This document shows positions 12,704 to 19,253 of a DNA stretch of 21,462 nucleotides, one piece after another. The DNA lies in IMG/VR virus record IMGVR_UViG_3300020474_000147, positions 1 through 21,462 of that record. One strand, 5' to 3'. The notes below the pieces were generated by a model. That model was given only the letters and a program-made list of their open reading frames with translations. It made no database searches and was not told the DNA's origin. The position numbers were made by a program, and so were the translations under genes. How positions within the stretch are numbered: the first letter of the stretch is position 1; each line of letters begins with the position of its first letter. This DNA is from a virus.

Positions 12704-13195
12704 ATGAAGAGAGCAAGAAAAACCAAAAAACGCCGAAGACCGGCAGCAAAGCGCACAACACTTAAGAAGAGCCAACAAAGACTTGGTAAAAAGGTGAATT
12801 GTGAATATTGTGGTGAAGAAATAAGCCTCCGTGTTCGTAAGAATGCTGTGGGTCCGTTTTTTCACACTTTATGTGAGCAAGCATGGCAATCAGAACAAAC
12901 TGGTGGTCCAGTGCTTGCTGCCTCTAAAAACTATTATGATATAGAAAACGACCCAGAGTGGCGTGACTTATCAATAACAACAACTGAGTCGGCAGAAGAT
13001 GCCGTTCACAATCTATTGATTGAAAACAGAAACAAGCGACATGGTGATAAAATTTCATCACCTAAGCACTATGCTATTTCTTATAATCATAATGGGAACC
13101 CAATTTATTCGACGACTGATAAGAAAAAGTTGTCTGAAGAAGTTAAACAGCAAGACCTTAGTGTCTTGTTTTTACGCAAAAAACTAGAAAGTTAA
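12704..13195 (+). CDS. Basic zinc-finger protein, 163 aa
   Basis: The first 30 residues are extremely basic (KRARKTKKRRRPAAKR), then a zinc-binding module with C33-x2-C36 (CEYCGEEISLRV) and H54-x2-C57 (FFHTLCEQAW), resembling small treble-clef fingers. From about 70 the sequence is polar and not recognised. Likely nucleic-acid binding. The TAA lies inside a two-part hairpin (ACGC/GCGT outer, AACT/AGTT inner, about 13174-13200) before TACTAG at 13201. Confidence 0.65.
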   Translation: MKRARKTKKRRRPAAKRTTLKKSQQRLGKKVNCEYCGEEISLRVRKNAVGPFFHTLCEQAWQSEQTGGPVLAASKNYYDIENDPEWRDLSITTTESAEDAVHNLLIENRNKRHGDKISSPKHYAISYNHNGNPIYSTTDKKKLSEEVKQQDLSVLFLRKKLES

Positions 13196-13206
13196 TGCGT
13201 TACTAG

Positions 13207-14055
13207 ATGTATAGTGAATATAACATTAAAGAAAAGAAATTAGCATACGCCACGTTAACTGAAGAAGAACATACGAAACTGAAAGAAAAAACACTTTCTG
13301 ACGTCAAAGTTACTTCAGTTTGTCTTGGCGCTAGCGTCGGATGTCACTTGGCAGAATGGTCAGGTGGTAGAACCGGAAGGTCACACTTTTGTGACAGTAG
13401 CGGATTAGACGTTAGTTATTACATACTGAAGAGTGATGTAAAAACTGATGAACTGGTTCGTGCTACTATCGCTGGAAAATGCAATCACACACACTTGGAT
13501 ATTGCCAGAAGAAATATTGATGGCAAAACCAAGAGAGAAAGAGAAAAAGATAACAGAGCCGCTTTTAGAGAATTGAAAGAATTGATTCTTTTAGTCGGCA
13601 ATCGTTTTGAACAATTTTATACTGCTTGGAGGATTTCATTGAATCCGAGTGATAAAAAATTTTACGAAGCGTTTATGGACAATAAGAGAGACTTGGCGCT
13701 AATGGAATGTGCAGTAATGTTGGGTTCGAAAGAATACCGAGACACTGTATCCAGACTGCCAGGTGAAACTGAGTTTGAGAACGAAAAGAGATTTAGGCAA
13801 CAGGCTGTTTTGCATTTGAATGCAATACAGCAGTTGGCCACAGGTAGTTACGCTGATTTTCAAATAGATCACGAAGACTACAACAACTTAACCGTTGTGA
13901 TAAGAACCTCAATCGCCGGACTCAAAAACAATCGATTAATGAACAACTGCTTTTTAGATTTCAATAGCGAATCGGCTATCTACCTTTTTATAGAAAGGGC
14001 CGGATACGGACATATGATAACCGAAGAAGCAAGAAAAAAATGGTTAGGCAAATGA
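13207..14055 (+). CDS. Hypothetical protein, 282 aa
   Basis: No family recognised. The N-terminal third has an unusual Gly/Ser/Cys/His-rich patch (CLGASVGCHLAEWSGGRTGR, then SHFCDSSGLD and CNHTHLD), possibly a metal- or cofactor-binding site. From about 110 it becomes helical and charged. Soluble; no signal peptide. The TGA is in the loop of a strong hairpin (TGG-bulge-TAGGC with GCCTA-CCA, 14041-14063) before TACTAG. Confidence 0.7.
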   Translation: MYSEYNIKEKKLAYATLTEEEHTKLKEKTLSDVKVTSVCLGASVGCHLAEWSGGRTGRSHFCDSSGLDVSYYILKSDVKTDELVRATIAGKCNHTHLDIARRNIDGKTKREREKDNRAAFRELKELILLVGNRFEQFYTAWRISLNPSDKKFYEAFMDNKRDLALMECAVMLGSKEYRDTVSRLPGETEFENEKRFRQQAVLHLNAIQQLATGSYADFQIDHEDYNNLTVVIRTSIAGLKNNRLMNNCFLDFNSESAIYLFIERAGYGHMITEEARKKWLGK

Positions 14056-14071
14056 GCCTACCATTTACTAG
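14041..14071 (+). promoter_or_regulatory. Stop-codon hairpin plus TACTAG box
   Basis: TAGGC (14045-14049) pairs with GCCTA (14056-14060), and the stem continues after a bulge with TGG/CCA. TGA at 14053-14055 is in the loop. TACTAG at 14066-14071 abuts ATG 14072. Confidence 0.7.
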
Positions 14072-14422
14072 ATGACTACAAAAAATTGTAAAGAATGTGA
14101 AAAAGAATTTACACTTACACAACCTGCTCAAAAATACTGCTCGGATGAATGCCGAGGTATCAGCAGGAAAACATACATGCAAGAAACAATGGCTCTGAGA
14201 AGAGAGGTTTTGTTTTTTGAAATGATAAATAGTGCAGCAAAGGATGAACCAATACCAGACGACCAAGAATTAATGGTTGCTTGGTATAGAACTCCTGGTC
14301 TGCTAGAATTTATTAGAAACTGTATAAAAGACGGCCAACGAGTAGTTGGCATTAAGGTCACTAGGAACGAAACAGGTATTGTTGTCGTTCCTGATGGATT
14401 AATTGATACTTCAGAAGACTGA
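14072..14422 (+). CDS. Zinc-knuckle protein, 116 aa
   Basis: C6-x2-C9 and C23-x3-C27 (NCKECEKEF ... KYCSDECRG) form the CxxC...CxxxC knuckle common in phage DNA-binding proteins and at the ends of HNH-type enzymes; here there is no HNH motif. The remainder is mixed and unrecognised. The same CxxC...CSxEC arrangement occurs in the repeat protein at 18421, suggesting shared ancestry of that module. The TGA is in the 3' arm of the perfect hairpin ACTTCAG-AAGA-CTGAAGT (14408-14425). Confidence 0.6.
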   Translation: MTTKNCKECEKEFTLTQPAQKYCSDECRGISRKTYMQETMALRREVLFFEMINSAAKDEPIPDDQELMVAWYRTPGLLEFIRNCIKDGQRVVGIKVTRNETGIVVVPDGLIDTSED

Positions 14423-14431
14423 AGTTACTAG
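14408..14431 (+). promoter_or_regulatory. Stop-codon hairpin plus TACTAG box
   Basis: Perfect seven-pair stem ACTTCAG/CTGAAGT with AAGA loop. The gene's TGA is formed by the 3' arm. TACTAG 14426-14431 overlaps nothing else and abuts ATG 14432. Confidence 0.7.
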
Positions 14432-14602
14432 ATGCGAAAAATAGATACTAAAGCATATCAACCACATACTTTCGGTGGTGCAGCACGATTCGTGCTTGAC
14501 GCCCCTGAAATATTGGCCGCCCTCAACGAAGGGTATGAAGAAATTCGGCAACTAAAAGCCGAGAATAAGAGACTCAAGTCTCAACTACCTACTAACGAGT
14601 AG
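14432..14602 (+). CDS. Small coiled-coil protein, 56 aa
   Basis: Begins MRKIDTKAYQPHTFGGAARF directly after TACTAG. Residues 27-52 (EILAALNEGYEEIRQLKAEN and following) form a probable short coiled coil. No enzymatic motif. The TAG is in the 3' arm of hairpin CCTAC/GTAGG (14588-14603), two bases before the next TACTAG. Confidence 0.6.
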   Translation: MRKIDTKAYQPHTFGGAARFVLDAPEILAALNEGYEEIRQLKAENKRLKSQLPTNE

Positions 14603-14610
14603 GCTACTAG

Positions 14611-14961
14611 ATGATACATATAGATGTTACAGAACTACCAACCGAAATAACAGCAACAGCAACAATAGCGGTTTGCGATCAATTTGATTTGATTGCTAGA
14701 ACCGCAGAGGCTTTGATGGACTACGTGGTGGAAACGGACCCCAATGGGGACATAGCAAAAGAACTAATGTCAACTATCGAACAAATGAAGGAAAACAAAC
14801 CCCCAACCGATGCACCACCTGAGCGTGTTGCTAAGTGGGTTGTTGGAATGCCTGGATTAGTTCAATTAGTCGATGAATACTCGACGATGTTGACAACTAC
14901 TATTTGCGCTATCTCGGAATCTCATAAAGGTATGATACTTTTCCAAGATAAAAACAACTAA
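14611..14961 (+). CDS. Hypothetical protein, 116 aa
   Basis: Unrecognised. Acidic, mostly helical, with the pattern DQFDLIARTAEALMDYVVET and a Pro-rich turn (NKPPTDAPPE, about 71-80). The start directly follows TACTAG (14605-14610). The TAA overlaps hairpin AAGAC-CACG-GTCTT (14960-14973). Confidence 0.6.
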   Translation: MIHIDVTELPTEITATATIAVCDQFDLIARTAEALMDYVVETDPNGDIAKELMSTIEQMKENKPPTDAPPERVAKWVVGMPGLVQLVDEYSTMLTTTICAISESHKGMILFQDKNN

Positions 14962-14979
14962 GACCACGGTCTTTACTAG

Positions 14980-15312
14980 ATGGAAACATTAGGAAAAATA
15001 AAAACAGAAGAAGAACAAGTTGCCGAACTTGACGAATACACCGCAACTATGCGGCAGATTCGCAAGTTAGATGCTAGCAGAATGAGAATAAAACAATCAT
15101 TCCATGCTAACCTCGCACCAGGACAGACGATGGTCGGACATTATCAGATAAAATCTGGTCATGTCGATACTACCAGAATGAAGTCTGCAGAATCGTGCAG
15201 AGCAGAATTAAAGGGACTTGGGTATGAAGAAGAAGAAATTGTTAAGATAATGTCTAAACTAATTAATTATGGACAAAGCAGACAATTCTTAGTTAAATAC
15301 AACCCCCAATGA
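14980..15312 (+). CDS. Hypothetical protein resembling small phage recombination-accessory proteins, 110 aa
   Basis: Helical N-terminus (TEEEQVAELDEYTATMRQI, about 9-27), then GQTMVGHYQIKSGHVDTTRMKSA (about 48-70) and a C-terminal RQFLVKYN strand. This layout (long helix, beta strand, 'tT..k.' turn, helix, final strand) is reminiscent of small phage proteins near exonuclease genes, but no exonuclease is adjacent and the match is by eye. TACTAG precedes the ATG. The TGA lies at the start of GAGT/ACTC (15311-15328), enclosed by CCC/GGG. Confidence 0.5.
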   Translation: METLGKIKTEEEQVAELDEYTATMRQIRKLDASRMRIKQSFHANLAPGQTMVGHYQIKSGHVDTTRMKSAESCRAELKGLGYEEEEIVKIMSKLINYGQSRQFLVKYNPQ

Positions 15313-15342
15313 GTTAAAACAAAGACTCGAATGGGATACTAG

Positions 15343-15642
15343 ATGAAAGAGGCAGATTGGCAACCGAGCATATCGGATATAGAATGGACACGACGTACAA
15401 TAGATACTTTGGTGGAAGAAGGAGCATGGGGTATACCCTCTGCAAATGTCTTACTAAAAGTATCAAAGATAAACAAAAGATACGGAATAAGTCCAATAAA
15501 AGACAGATCACTTAATCAAAATGAAACAGACCTCCTAATTCGCACAGTTAAAACAATGAAAAAACTGGATTACGAAATAGGTGCTGTCGAAGGTGGAATA
15601 GCATTCCACTCTGGAATCAGTGTCATCTTTAAGATGGCTTGA
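15343..15642 (+). CDS. Small phage-type protein with W-x-PS-x-D-x-EW start, 99 aa
   Basis: Begins EADWQPSISDIEWTRRTIDTL then EGAWGIPSANVLLKVSK. A 'W.P...Di.Wt......l..gg.WgiP......k' pattern is one I associate with small uncharacterised proteins of tailed viruses; the function is not known. No metal or nucleotide motif. The TGA is in the 3' arm of a long two-part hairpin: GAATCA (15614-15619) with TGATTC (15640-15645), tip CATCT/AGATG. Confidence 0.6.
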   Translation: MKEADWQPSISDIEWTRRTIDTLVEEGAWGIPSANVLLKVSKINKRYGISPIKDRSLNQNETDLLIRTVKTMKKLDYEIGAVEGGIAFHSGISVIFKMA

Positions 15643-15652
15643 TTCTTACTAG
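15614..15652 (+). promoter_or_regulatory. Two-part stop-codon hairpin plus TACTAG box
   Basis: GAATCA/TGATTC outer stem and CATCT/AGATG inner stem, both formed by coding sequence of the 99-aa gene, with TGA in the outer 3' arm. TACTAG 15647-15652 abuts ATG 15653. Confidence 0.65.
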
Positions 15653-16117
15653 ATGAAACGAAACAAAGAAAAACATTGGAGCACACCGGGACTACTCGGT
15701 GTTGCTAAAATTACAACGTTAACGAACGAAGAACGAGATGAACTATACAAACAAACTGAACAGAATTTCAGAAAAAGGTTTGCAGATCATTCTCGTTATC
15801 AAAGTGGTTCGTCCGCTAGTAACATCCGGCTGGTAGAAAATCTGAAAACATTTTTAGATAGTCTACGCCCGCTGATGTCTACAAGCAACGACTACCGTTT
15901 TGATATACTTAACATAGTGATGATGTATGCCTTAAATGGCTTTAACATAGACACTAGATTGCACTACTTGCTTAGTGAAGAATACTTGTTGAGCCAACTG
16001 AAAGAGGTTGACCAAGAAGCATGGAAAGTGCAATATGAAAAAATGCGTGGGGGACTTCCCTACGATGGTGTGGACGATGCCGGTTGGTATTCGTCCCACA
16101 GAGAAACCTTCGAGTGA
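15653..16117 (+). CDS. Hypothetical protein, 154 aa
   Basis: Unrecognised. Basic N-terminus, helical centre with hydrophobic segment DILNIVMMYALNGFNIDTR (about 84-102, too polar for a membrane helix), and acidic, Gly/Tyr-rich C-terminus. The TGA adjoins a six-pair hairpin AAACCT/AGGTTT (16105-16122) whose last T is also the first base of TACTAG. Confidence 0.6.
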   Translation: MKRNKEKHWSTPGLLGVAKITTLTNEERDELYKQTEQNFRKRFADHSRYQSGSSASNIRLVENLKTFLDSLRPLMSTSNDYRFDILNIVMMYALNGFNIDTRLHYLLSEEYLLSQLKEVDQEAWKVQYEKMRGGLPYDGVDDAGWYSSHRETFE

Positions 16118-16127
16118 GGTTTACTAG
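16105..16127 (+). promoter_or_regulatory. Stop-codon hairpin overlapping the TACTAG box
   Basis: AAACCT (16105-16110) pairs with AGGTTT (16117-16122). The TGA at 16115-16117 spans loop and stem. TACTAG occupies 16122-16127, so stem and box share one base. Confidence 0.65.
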
Positions 16128-16349
16128 ATGCGAAACATACACAAAGAATACGAAATAGTACATACTGTACTAATATATTTAAAGAATGTGAACACACTAG
16201 ATCTCCTACTAAGAGCAGGCGATCCAATGTTGCGAAGTCATTACGAAGAACAGTATGTAGGTCTAAAACCAAGTGAAGTTTGGTTTAGATTAGACATAGA
16301 ACATCGTAAGAACATCGTAAGAGATGCTATTGAGTATTATGCTAAATAG
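16128..16349 (+). CDS. Hypothetical helical protein, 73 aa
   Basis: Unrecognised. Predicted almost entirely helical (YEIVHTVLIYLKNVNTLDLL; LDIEHRKNIVRDAIEYY). Directly follows TACTAG. The TAG is in GCTA-AA-TAGC (16341-16350), followed by a second hairpin GGGC-TGAT-GCCC (16353-16364) and TACTAG at 16366. Confidence 0.6.
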   Translation: MRNIHKEYEIVHTVLIYLKNVNTLDLLLRAGDPMLRSHYEEQYVGLKPSEVWFRLDIEHRKNIVRDAIEYYAK

Positions 16350-16371
16350 CCTGGGCTGATGCCCGTACTAG

Positions 16372-16722
16372 ATGAGAAAACGTGGAACGTTAAATGAAAG
16401 AGACCCTTTTACAACCGAAGTTGAAATCAACGAACCCGATAGGATTCGTTGGCCAATTAGGTGTAGAGCGGTTATCGACACGGGTGCGACAAGAACTTCT
16501 ATTGATGAAGGATTGGCTCGCACACTGAATCTCAAATCCGCTGGACGGGTTAGAGTAAGAAATGCAATGGGAGTACAAAAAAGGAAACTAGTTTGGCTAC
16601 AAATAGATGTCTTTAATGAAACAATTATACTAAAGGCTTCTATTACTAATAGATCTAAACTATCCTGTCCTATACTTATAGGAAGAGATATACTACATAA
16701 TGCATATGAGGAGGAAGAATGA
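16372..16722 (+). CDS. Retropepsin-like aspartic protease, 116 aa
   Basis: Residues 33-44 AVIDTGATRTSI carry the catalytic D36-T-G motif of retroviral-type aspartic proteases, with hydrophobic residues before it. The second signature, CPILIGRDIL at 99-108, matches the 'iLiGrDfl' alpha-turn segment. About 116 residues is the size of a single retropepsin monomer, which acts as a dimer. A role in processing viral or host proteins is likely; the substrate is unknown. It ends AYEEEE because the sequence GAGGAGGAAGAATGATG is also the Shine-Dalgarno site and start of the next ORF (TGATG overlap). Confidence 0.7.
   Translation: MRKRGTLNERDPFTTEVEINEPDRIRWPIRCRAVIDTGATRTSIDEGLARTLNLKSAGRVRVRNAMGVQKRKLVWLQIDVFNETIILKASITNRSKLSCPILIGRDILHNAYEEEE
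16709..16714 (+). promoter_or_regulatory. Shine-Dalgarno site AGGAGG
   Basis: AGGAGG at 16709-16714 is seven bases from the ATG at 16722, which overlaps the upstream TGA. There is no TACTAG at this junction. Confidence 0.75.
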
Positions 16723-16844
16723 TGGCCCGAAGTACTAACAACAGGCCCATTGTGGGATGGATAACGACAAAGAAAATCAAACTCTACTTTCCCGGTGAGC
16801 CGCAGGAAACTGCGAAAACATGGGTATTGCAGGAGGAAGAATGA
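16722..16844 (+). CDS. Small hypothetical protein, 40 aa
   Basis: Starts at the TGATG overlap with the protease gene. Sequence begins MARSTNNRPIVGWITTKKIK, ends WVLQEEE. No motif recognised. An in-frame ATG three bases earlier (16719) is possible, but the spacing to AGGAGG favours 16722. The EEE tail is encoded by the Shine-Dalgarno site of the next ORF. There is no hairpin or TACTAG on either side. Confidence 0.55.
   Translation: MARSTNNRPIVGWITTKKIKLYFPGEPQETAKTWVLQEEE
16831..16836 (+). promoter_or_regulatory. Shine-Dalgarno site AGGAGG
   Basis: AGGAGG at 16831-16836, seven bases before ATG 16844, which overlaps the preceding TGA. No TACTAG. Confidence 0.75.
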
Positions 16845-16969
16845 TGGATGAACTCAAACCGGCTATGGTGATAGAAAACTCAGAATACATCTTCACGGTG
16901 TATGATATGAATTCACTGTATCCCCAAGCCTTTATTCCAAAAAAGTGCGAAAGCACGGAAGAAGAATAA
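16844..16969 (+). CDS. 41-aa ORF carrying a family-B DNA polymerase motif A
   Basis: Residues 16-32 read IFTVYDMNSLYPQAFIP. D21-x-N-S-L-Y-P is the motif A (palm) signature of B-family DNA polymerases, and the D-x-NSLYP form is typical of the protein-primed branch. No other polymerase motif is present, so it cannot be a working polymerase alone. It may be a relic of a lost gene, a translated fragment in a split gene, or chance. Good Shine-Dalgarno site and TGATG start. It ends STEEE before a weak hairpin and TACTAG at 16975. Confidence 0.5.
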   Translation: MDELKPAMVIENSEYIFTVYDMNSLYPQAFIPKKCESTEEE

Positions 16970-16980
16970 TCCTCTACTAG

Positions 16981-17664
16981 ATGACAAAAATAACACCAAT
17001 TTTTGAAGATGATGACGAAGACAAGCGTAAGAAACGAGCGTATCAACGCAAGTATCGCGAAGAGAATCGTGAGAAGTTAAACGCGTATCAACGCAAGTAT
17101 CGCGAAGAGAATCGTGAGAAGTTAAACGCGTATAACCGCAAGTATCGCGAAAAGAATCGTGAGAAGATAAAGGCGTATTACCGCAAGTATCGCGAAGAGA
17201 ATCGTGAGAAGATAAATGCAAGATATAATGAGATGCACAAAGCAAATCCTGAGAAGAGAAATGCAAGAAGACGCAAGTATCACGCAGCGAATCCTGAGAA
17301 ACGAGCAGCGTACGAACGCAAGGCTTACGAAAAGAATTCCAAAGACCCTGAATGGGTTGAGAGAAGAAATACGTACGCACGCAAGTACTACGAAGAGAAT
17401 CGTGAGAAGATTGCTGTGCGAAGCCGCAAGTCTTACGAAGAGAATCGCAAAGACCCTGAATGGGTTGAGAAGATAAATGCGAAACAACGCGAGTATCGCA
17501 AAGAGAATCTTGAGAAGATACGAGCGAGAGAACGCGAGTACCAAAAAAAGAATCGTGATAAGATAAATGCAAAAAGACGCGCAAGACACAAAGCAAATCC
17601 TGAGAAGAGAAATGCGATAAACCGCGCACGCTATCGCGCAAACAAAAAACAAGAGGAAGAATAA
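16981..17664 (+). CDS. Lys/Arg/Glu-rich 15-residue tandem-repeat protein, 227 aa
   Basis: After an acidic lead (EDDDEDKRKKR), about 13 tandem repeats of roughly 15 residues with consensus AYxRKYREENREKIN run to the C-terminus; two carry a KDPEWVE insertion. Repeats 1-4 are nearly identical in DNA, later ones diverged, indicating recent expansion at the N-terminal end. Such highly charged helical repeats occur in phage and giant-virus proteins of unknown role, sometimes linked to zinc-knuckle or HNH modules; DNA or RNA binding is plausible. Related repeats appear in the proteins at 18092 and 18421. The TAA is in the loop of AGAGGA/TCCTCT (17652-17670). Confidence 0.7.
   Translation: MTKITPIFEDDDEDKRKKRAYQRKYREENREKLNAYQRKYREENREKLNAYNRKYREKNREKIKAYYRKYREENREKINARYNEMHKANPEKRNARRRKYHAANPEKRAAYERKAYEKNSKDPEWVERRNTYARKYYEENREKIAVRSRKSYEENRKDPEWVEKINAKQREYRKENLEKIRAREREYQKKNRDKINAKRRARHKANPEKRNAINRARYRANKKQEEE
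17035..17225 (+). repeat. 45-bp tandem repeats within the 227-aa protein gene
   Basis: Four near-identical copies containing CGCAAGTATCGCGAAGAGAA and GTGAGAAG, in frame with the 15-residue protein repeat. Copies further downstream to about 17650 are degenerate. It is coding sequence, not a CRISPR array: there are no unique spacers. Confidence 0.8.
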
Positions 17665-17675
17665 TCCTCTACTAG
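17652..17675 (+). promoter_or_regulatory. SD-like arm in a stop-codon hairpin plus TACTAG box
   Basis: AGAGGA (17652-17657) pairs with TCCTCT (17665-17670); TAA lies in the loop. TACTAG 17670-17675 abuts ATG 17676. The 5' arm is the same GAGGAAGA used as a Shine-Dalgarno site before boxless genes, here masked by its complement. Confidence 0.65.
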
Positions 17676-18080
17676 ATGGAACAAGAAAACAAACTAAAAA
17701 TAACAACTAAGACTACAAAAATACCACTGTATTGTCCTGATAATCGGATAAGAGTGTGTATTGTTGATAGACTAAAAGATGTAAAATCTTTCAGAGATAC
17801 TGTAGAAGATGCAGACCAATATGATGTTGCAGATGCAGTGTTGTTTATAGACGAAAGCAAAAAATACACTACGTTTACGATGATTTTCGAAAGAGAACAC
17901 ATAGGCGCAGGTCATATTGCTCACGAATCGATTCATATGAAGAATCATATTTTCGGTTCTATAGGAATCGAACTAGACCCGGCAAACGACGAACCAGAAG
18001 CATATTTTATGCAATGGTTAGTCGATTTTGCTACTAGTGTCTGGAAAAAAGACCAAGAAAGATTTCAAAAGGATGAATAA
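17676..18080 (+). CDS. Phage-type HExxH putative metalloprotease, 134 aa
   Basis: Residues 79-91 GHIAHESIHMKNH contain H83-E84-x2-H87, the zinc-metallopeptidase motif, followed about 18 residues later by NDEPEAYFMQWL (104-115), whose acids may supply the third ligand. This pair of motifs ('iaHE..H......GI..dp.NDEp.AYl..Wl') marks a small uncharacterised family in tailed phages. Protease activity is unproven; the family may act on host proteins. TACTAG precedes the ATG. The stop is in AGGAT/ATCCT (18070-18084). Confidence 0.65.
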   Translation: MEQENKLKITTKTTKIPLYCPDNRIRVCIVDRLKDVKSFRDTVEDADQYDVADAVLFIDESKKYTTFTMIFEREHIGAGHIAHESIHMKNHIFGSIGIELDPANDEPEAYFMQWLVDFATSVWKKDQERFQKDE

Positions 18081-18091
18081 TCCTCTACTAG
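18070..18091 (+). promoter_or_regulatory. Stop-codon hairpin plus TACTAG box
   Basis: AGGAT (18070-18074) pairs with ATCCT (18080-18084), with the TAA in loop and stem. TACTAG 18086-18091 abuts ATG 18092. Confidence 0.6.
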
Positions 18092-18409
18092 ATGGAAATT
18101 AAAATAGATATTAGTGTAGAAGAAATACTAACTCTATGCGGTATACAACAAGAGATTGACAAAAAGGAAGTCGCTAGACTTCGTAAAAATGCCAGTAACC
18201 AAAGATACCGTGAAAGAAACAGAGAAATGATCAATGCTAAACAACGCCTATATCGCAATAAAAACTTAGAGCGAGCGAAGGTTCAGCAAGAGGAATGGCG
18301 CAAAGCCAACCCTGAAAAACGCGCAGCACAAGCCCGACGATATCGCGAGAGACACCGCGAAATGTTGGCTAGAAAGCAACGCGAATATCAAAAAAGAAAG
18401 AAGGAGTGA
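18092..18409 (+). CDS. Charged repeat protein, 105 aa
   Basis: A 25-residue N-terminal part (MEIKIDISVEEILTLCGIQQ) is followed by about five degenerate copies of the 15-residue RxYRExNREKINAK-type repeat seen in the neighbour at 16981. Predicted long charged helix. Probably a paralogue that gained a different N-terminus. The stop is in AGGA-GTGA-TCCT (18402-18413), a GNRA-type loop, before TACTAG at 18415. Confidence 0.65.
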   Translation: MEIKIDISVEEILTLCGIQQEIDKKEVARLRKNASNQRYRERNREMINAKQRLYRNKNLERAKVQQEEWRKANPEKRAAQARRYRERHREMLARKQREYQKRKKE

Positions 18410-18420
18410 TCCTCTACTAG

Positions 18421-18843
18421 ATGGTTAATATGAAACTAATTAACGTATCGAATACGAGTCTTTCGCTTTACAAAGGGAATAGACATCGTAAGTTCGATGC
18501 TAAACAATCAAAGAGACATGACTATGGAACAGCACTTTGTGCAGTATGTGATAAGGTATTTACCAAATATCACCAACGCATAACGACTTGTTCCGAGGAA
18601 TGTAAGCGTGAGAAGGAACGAGCGTATAAACGCAAGTACCGCGAAGAGAATCTTGAGAAGATGAAAGCGTATGGCCGCAAGTATCGCGAAGAGAATCGTG
18701 AGAAGTTGAATGCGCAAAACCGCAAGTATCGCGAAGAAACTTGTGGTAAGTCTCAACGCAAGTACTACGAAGAGAATCGTGAGAAGATAAATGCGCAAAG
18801 ACGCGCACTATATCACGCAAAGAAAAAACAAGAGGAAGAATGA
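18421..18843 (+). CDS. Zinc-knuckle plus charged-repeat protein, 140 aa
   Basis: Residues 40-61 hold C40-x2-C43 and C57-x3-C61 (CAVCDKVFTKY ... TTCSEECK), a zinc knuckle like that at 14072. From about 64 to the end run five copies of the RKYREENREK repeat. One repeat has ETCGKSQRKYYEEN, where a copy appears shortened. Ends KKQEEE like the 227-aa paralogue. Likely nucleic-acid binding. Start at TACTAG-ATG 18421; a second in-frame Met is at residue 4. The stop is in AGAGGA/TCCTCT (18831-18849). Confidence 0.65.
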   Translation: MVNMKLINVSNTSLSLYKGNRHRKFDAKQSKRHDYGTALCAVCDKVFTKYHQRITTCSEECKREKERAYKRKYREENLEKMKAYGRKYREENREKLNAQNRKYREETCGKSQRKYYEENREKINAQRRALYHAKKKQEEE

Positions 18844-18854
18844 TCCTCTACTAG
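18831..18854 (+). promoter_or_regulatory. SD-like arm in a stop-codon hairpin plus TACTAG box
   Basis: AGAGGA (18831-18836) pairs with TCCTCT (18844-18849) and TGA is in the loop. TACTAG 18849-18854, then one A and the ATG at 18856. Closely matches the junction at 17652. Confidence 0.6.
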
Positions 18855-18855
18855 A

Positions 18856-19002
18856 ATGGAAGAAGAAGAAGATTACATGAGTATCGCGTGGATAAAAAGA
18901 AATTGGAAATCGGGAACGGTTTCCAGTTCTAAATTACCACAATTTGCTCATGCTGATAAAAAATATAACTTTCGCTATGTAATAAATAGCGAGGAGGAAT
19001 AA
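18856..19002 (+). CDS. Small hypothetical protein, 48 aa
   Basis: Begins MEEEEDYMSIAWIKRNWKSG, ends YVINSEEE. No motif recognised. Start is one base after TACTAG; an in-frame second Met is at residue 8. The C-terminal EEE codons form GAGGAGG, the Shine-Dalgarno site of the next gene, and the TAA is two bases before that gene's ATG. Confidence 0.55.
   Translation: MEEEEDYMSIAWIKRNWKSGTVSSSKLPQFAHADKKYNFRYVINSEEE
18992..18997 (+). promoter_or_regulatory. Shine-Dalgarno site AGGAGG
   Basis: AGGAGG at 18992-18997, seven bases from ATG 19005. No TACTAG here. Same spacing as at 16722 and 16844. Confidence 0.75.
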
Positions 19003-19004
19003 GA

Positions 19005-19253
19005 ATGAGAAACCATCGAATAGAAACGCGAGTCAAAAACACTAAAACCGGAGCAATCTGGTATTGTGTAGTGGCTGACGATGGAAGGTACTACAATGGT
19101 ATTCACCTTGTGAGTATACACGACAAGAAGATCGATGCGCTGATAAACATGACGTCACATCCTGATGGATGGAGATGGCTGAAAGCAAATGGATATACTT
19201 ATGATGGTTTACTTGAAATGAAATACCGTTCAAAAAGAGGTGAGGAAGAATGA
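19005..19253 (+). CDS. Hypothetical protein, 82 aa
   Basis: Beta-rich N-terminal half (RIETRVKNTKTGAIWYCVVA) and a C-terminal WRWLKANGYTYDGLLEM segment. No family recognised. One of three genes using a plain Shine-Dalgarno start. The TGA is within AGAGGT/ACCTCT (19236-19258), which joins the TACTAG box of the next gene. Confidence 0.6.
   Translation: MRNHRIETRVKNTKTGAIWYCVVADDGRYYNGIHLVSIHDKKIDALINMTSHPDGWRWLKANGYTYDGLLEMKYRSKRGEEE

Noticed and set aside
16981-17664. Regular repeats that could be taken for a CRISPR array.
   Set aside because: The 45-bp repeats are contiguous, in frame and encode 15-residue protein repeats; there are no unique spacers.
16913-17706. Long minus-strand reading frames opposite the repeat gene.
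   Set aside because: They are antisense shadows of the repeats, with no box, Shine-Dalgarno site or recognisable product. The same holds for the other minus-strand ORFs in the window.
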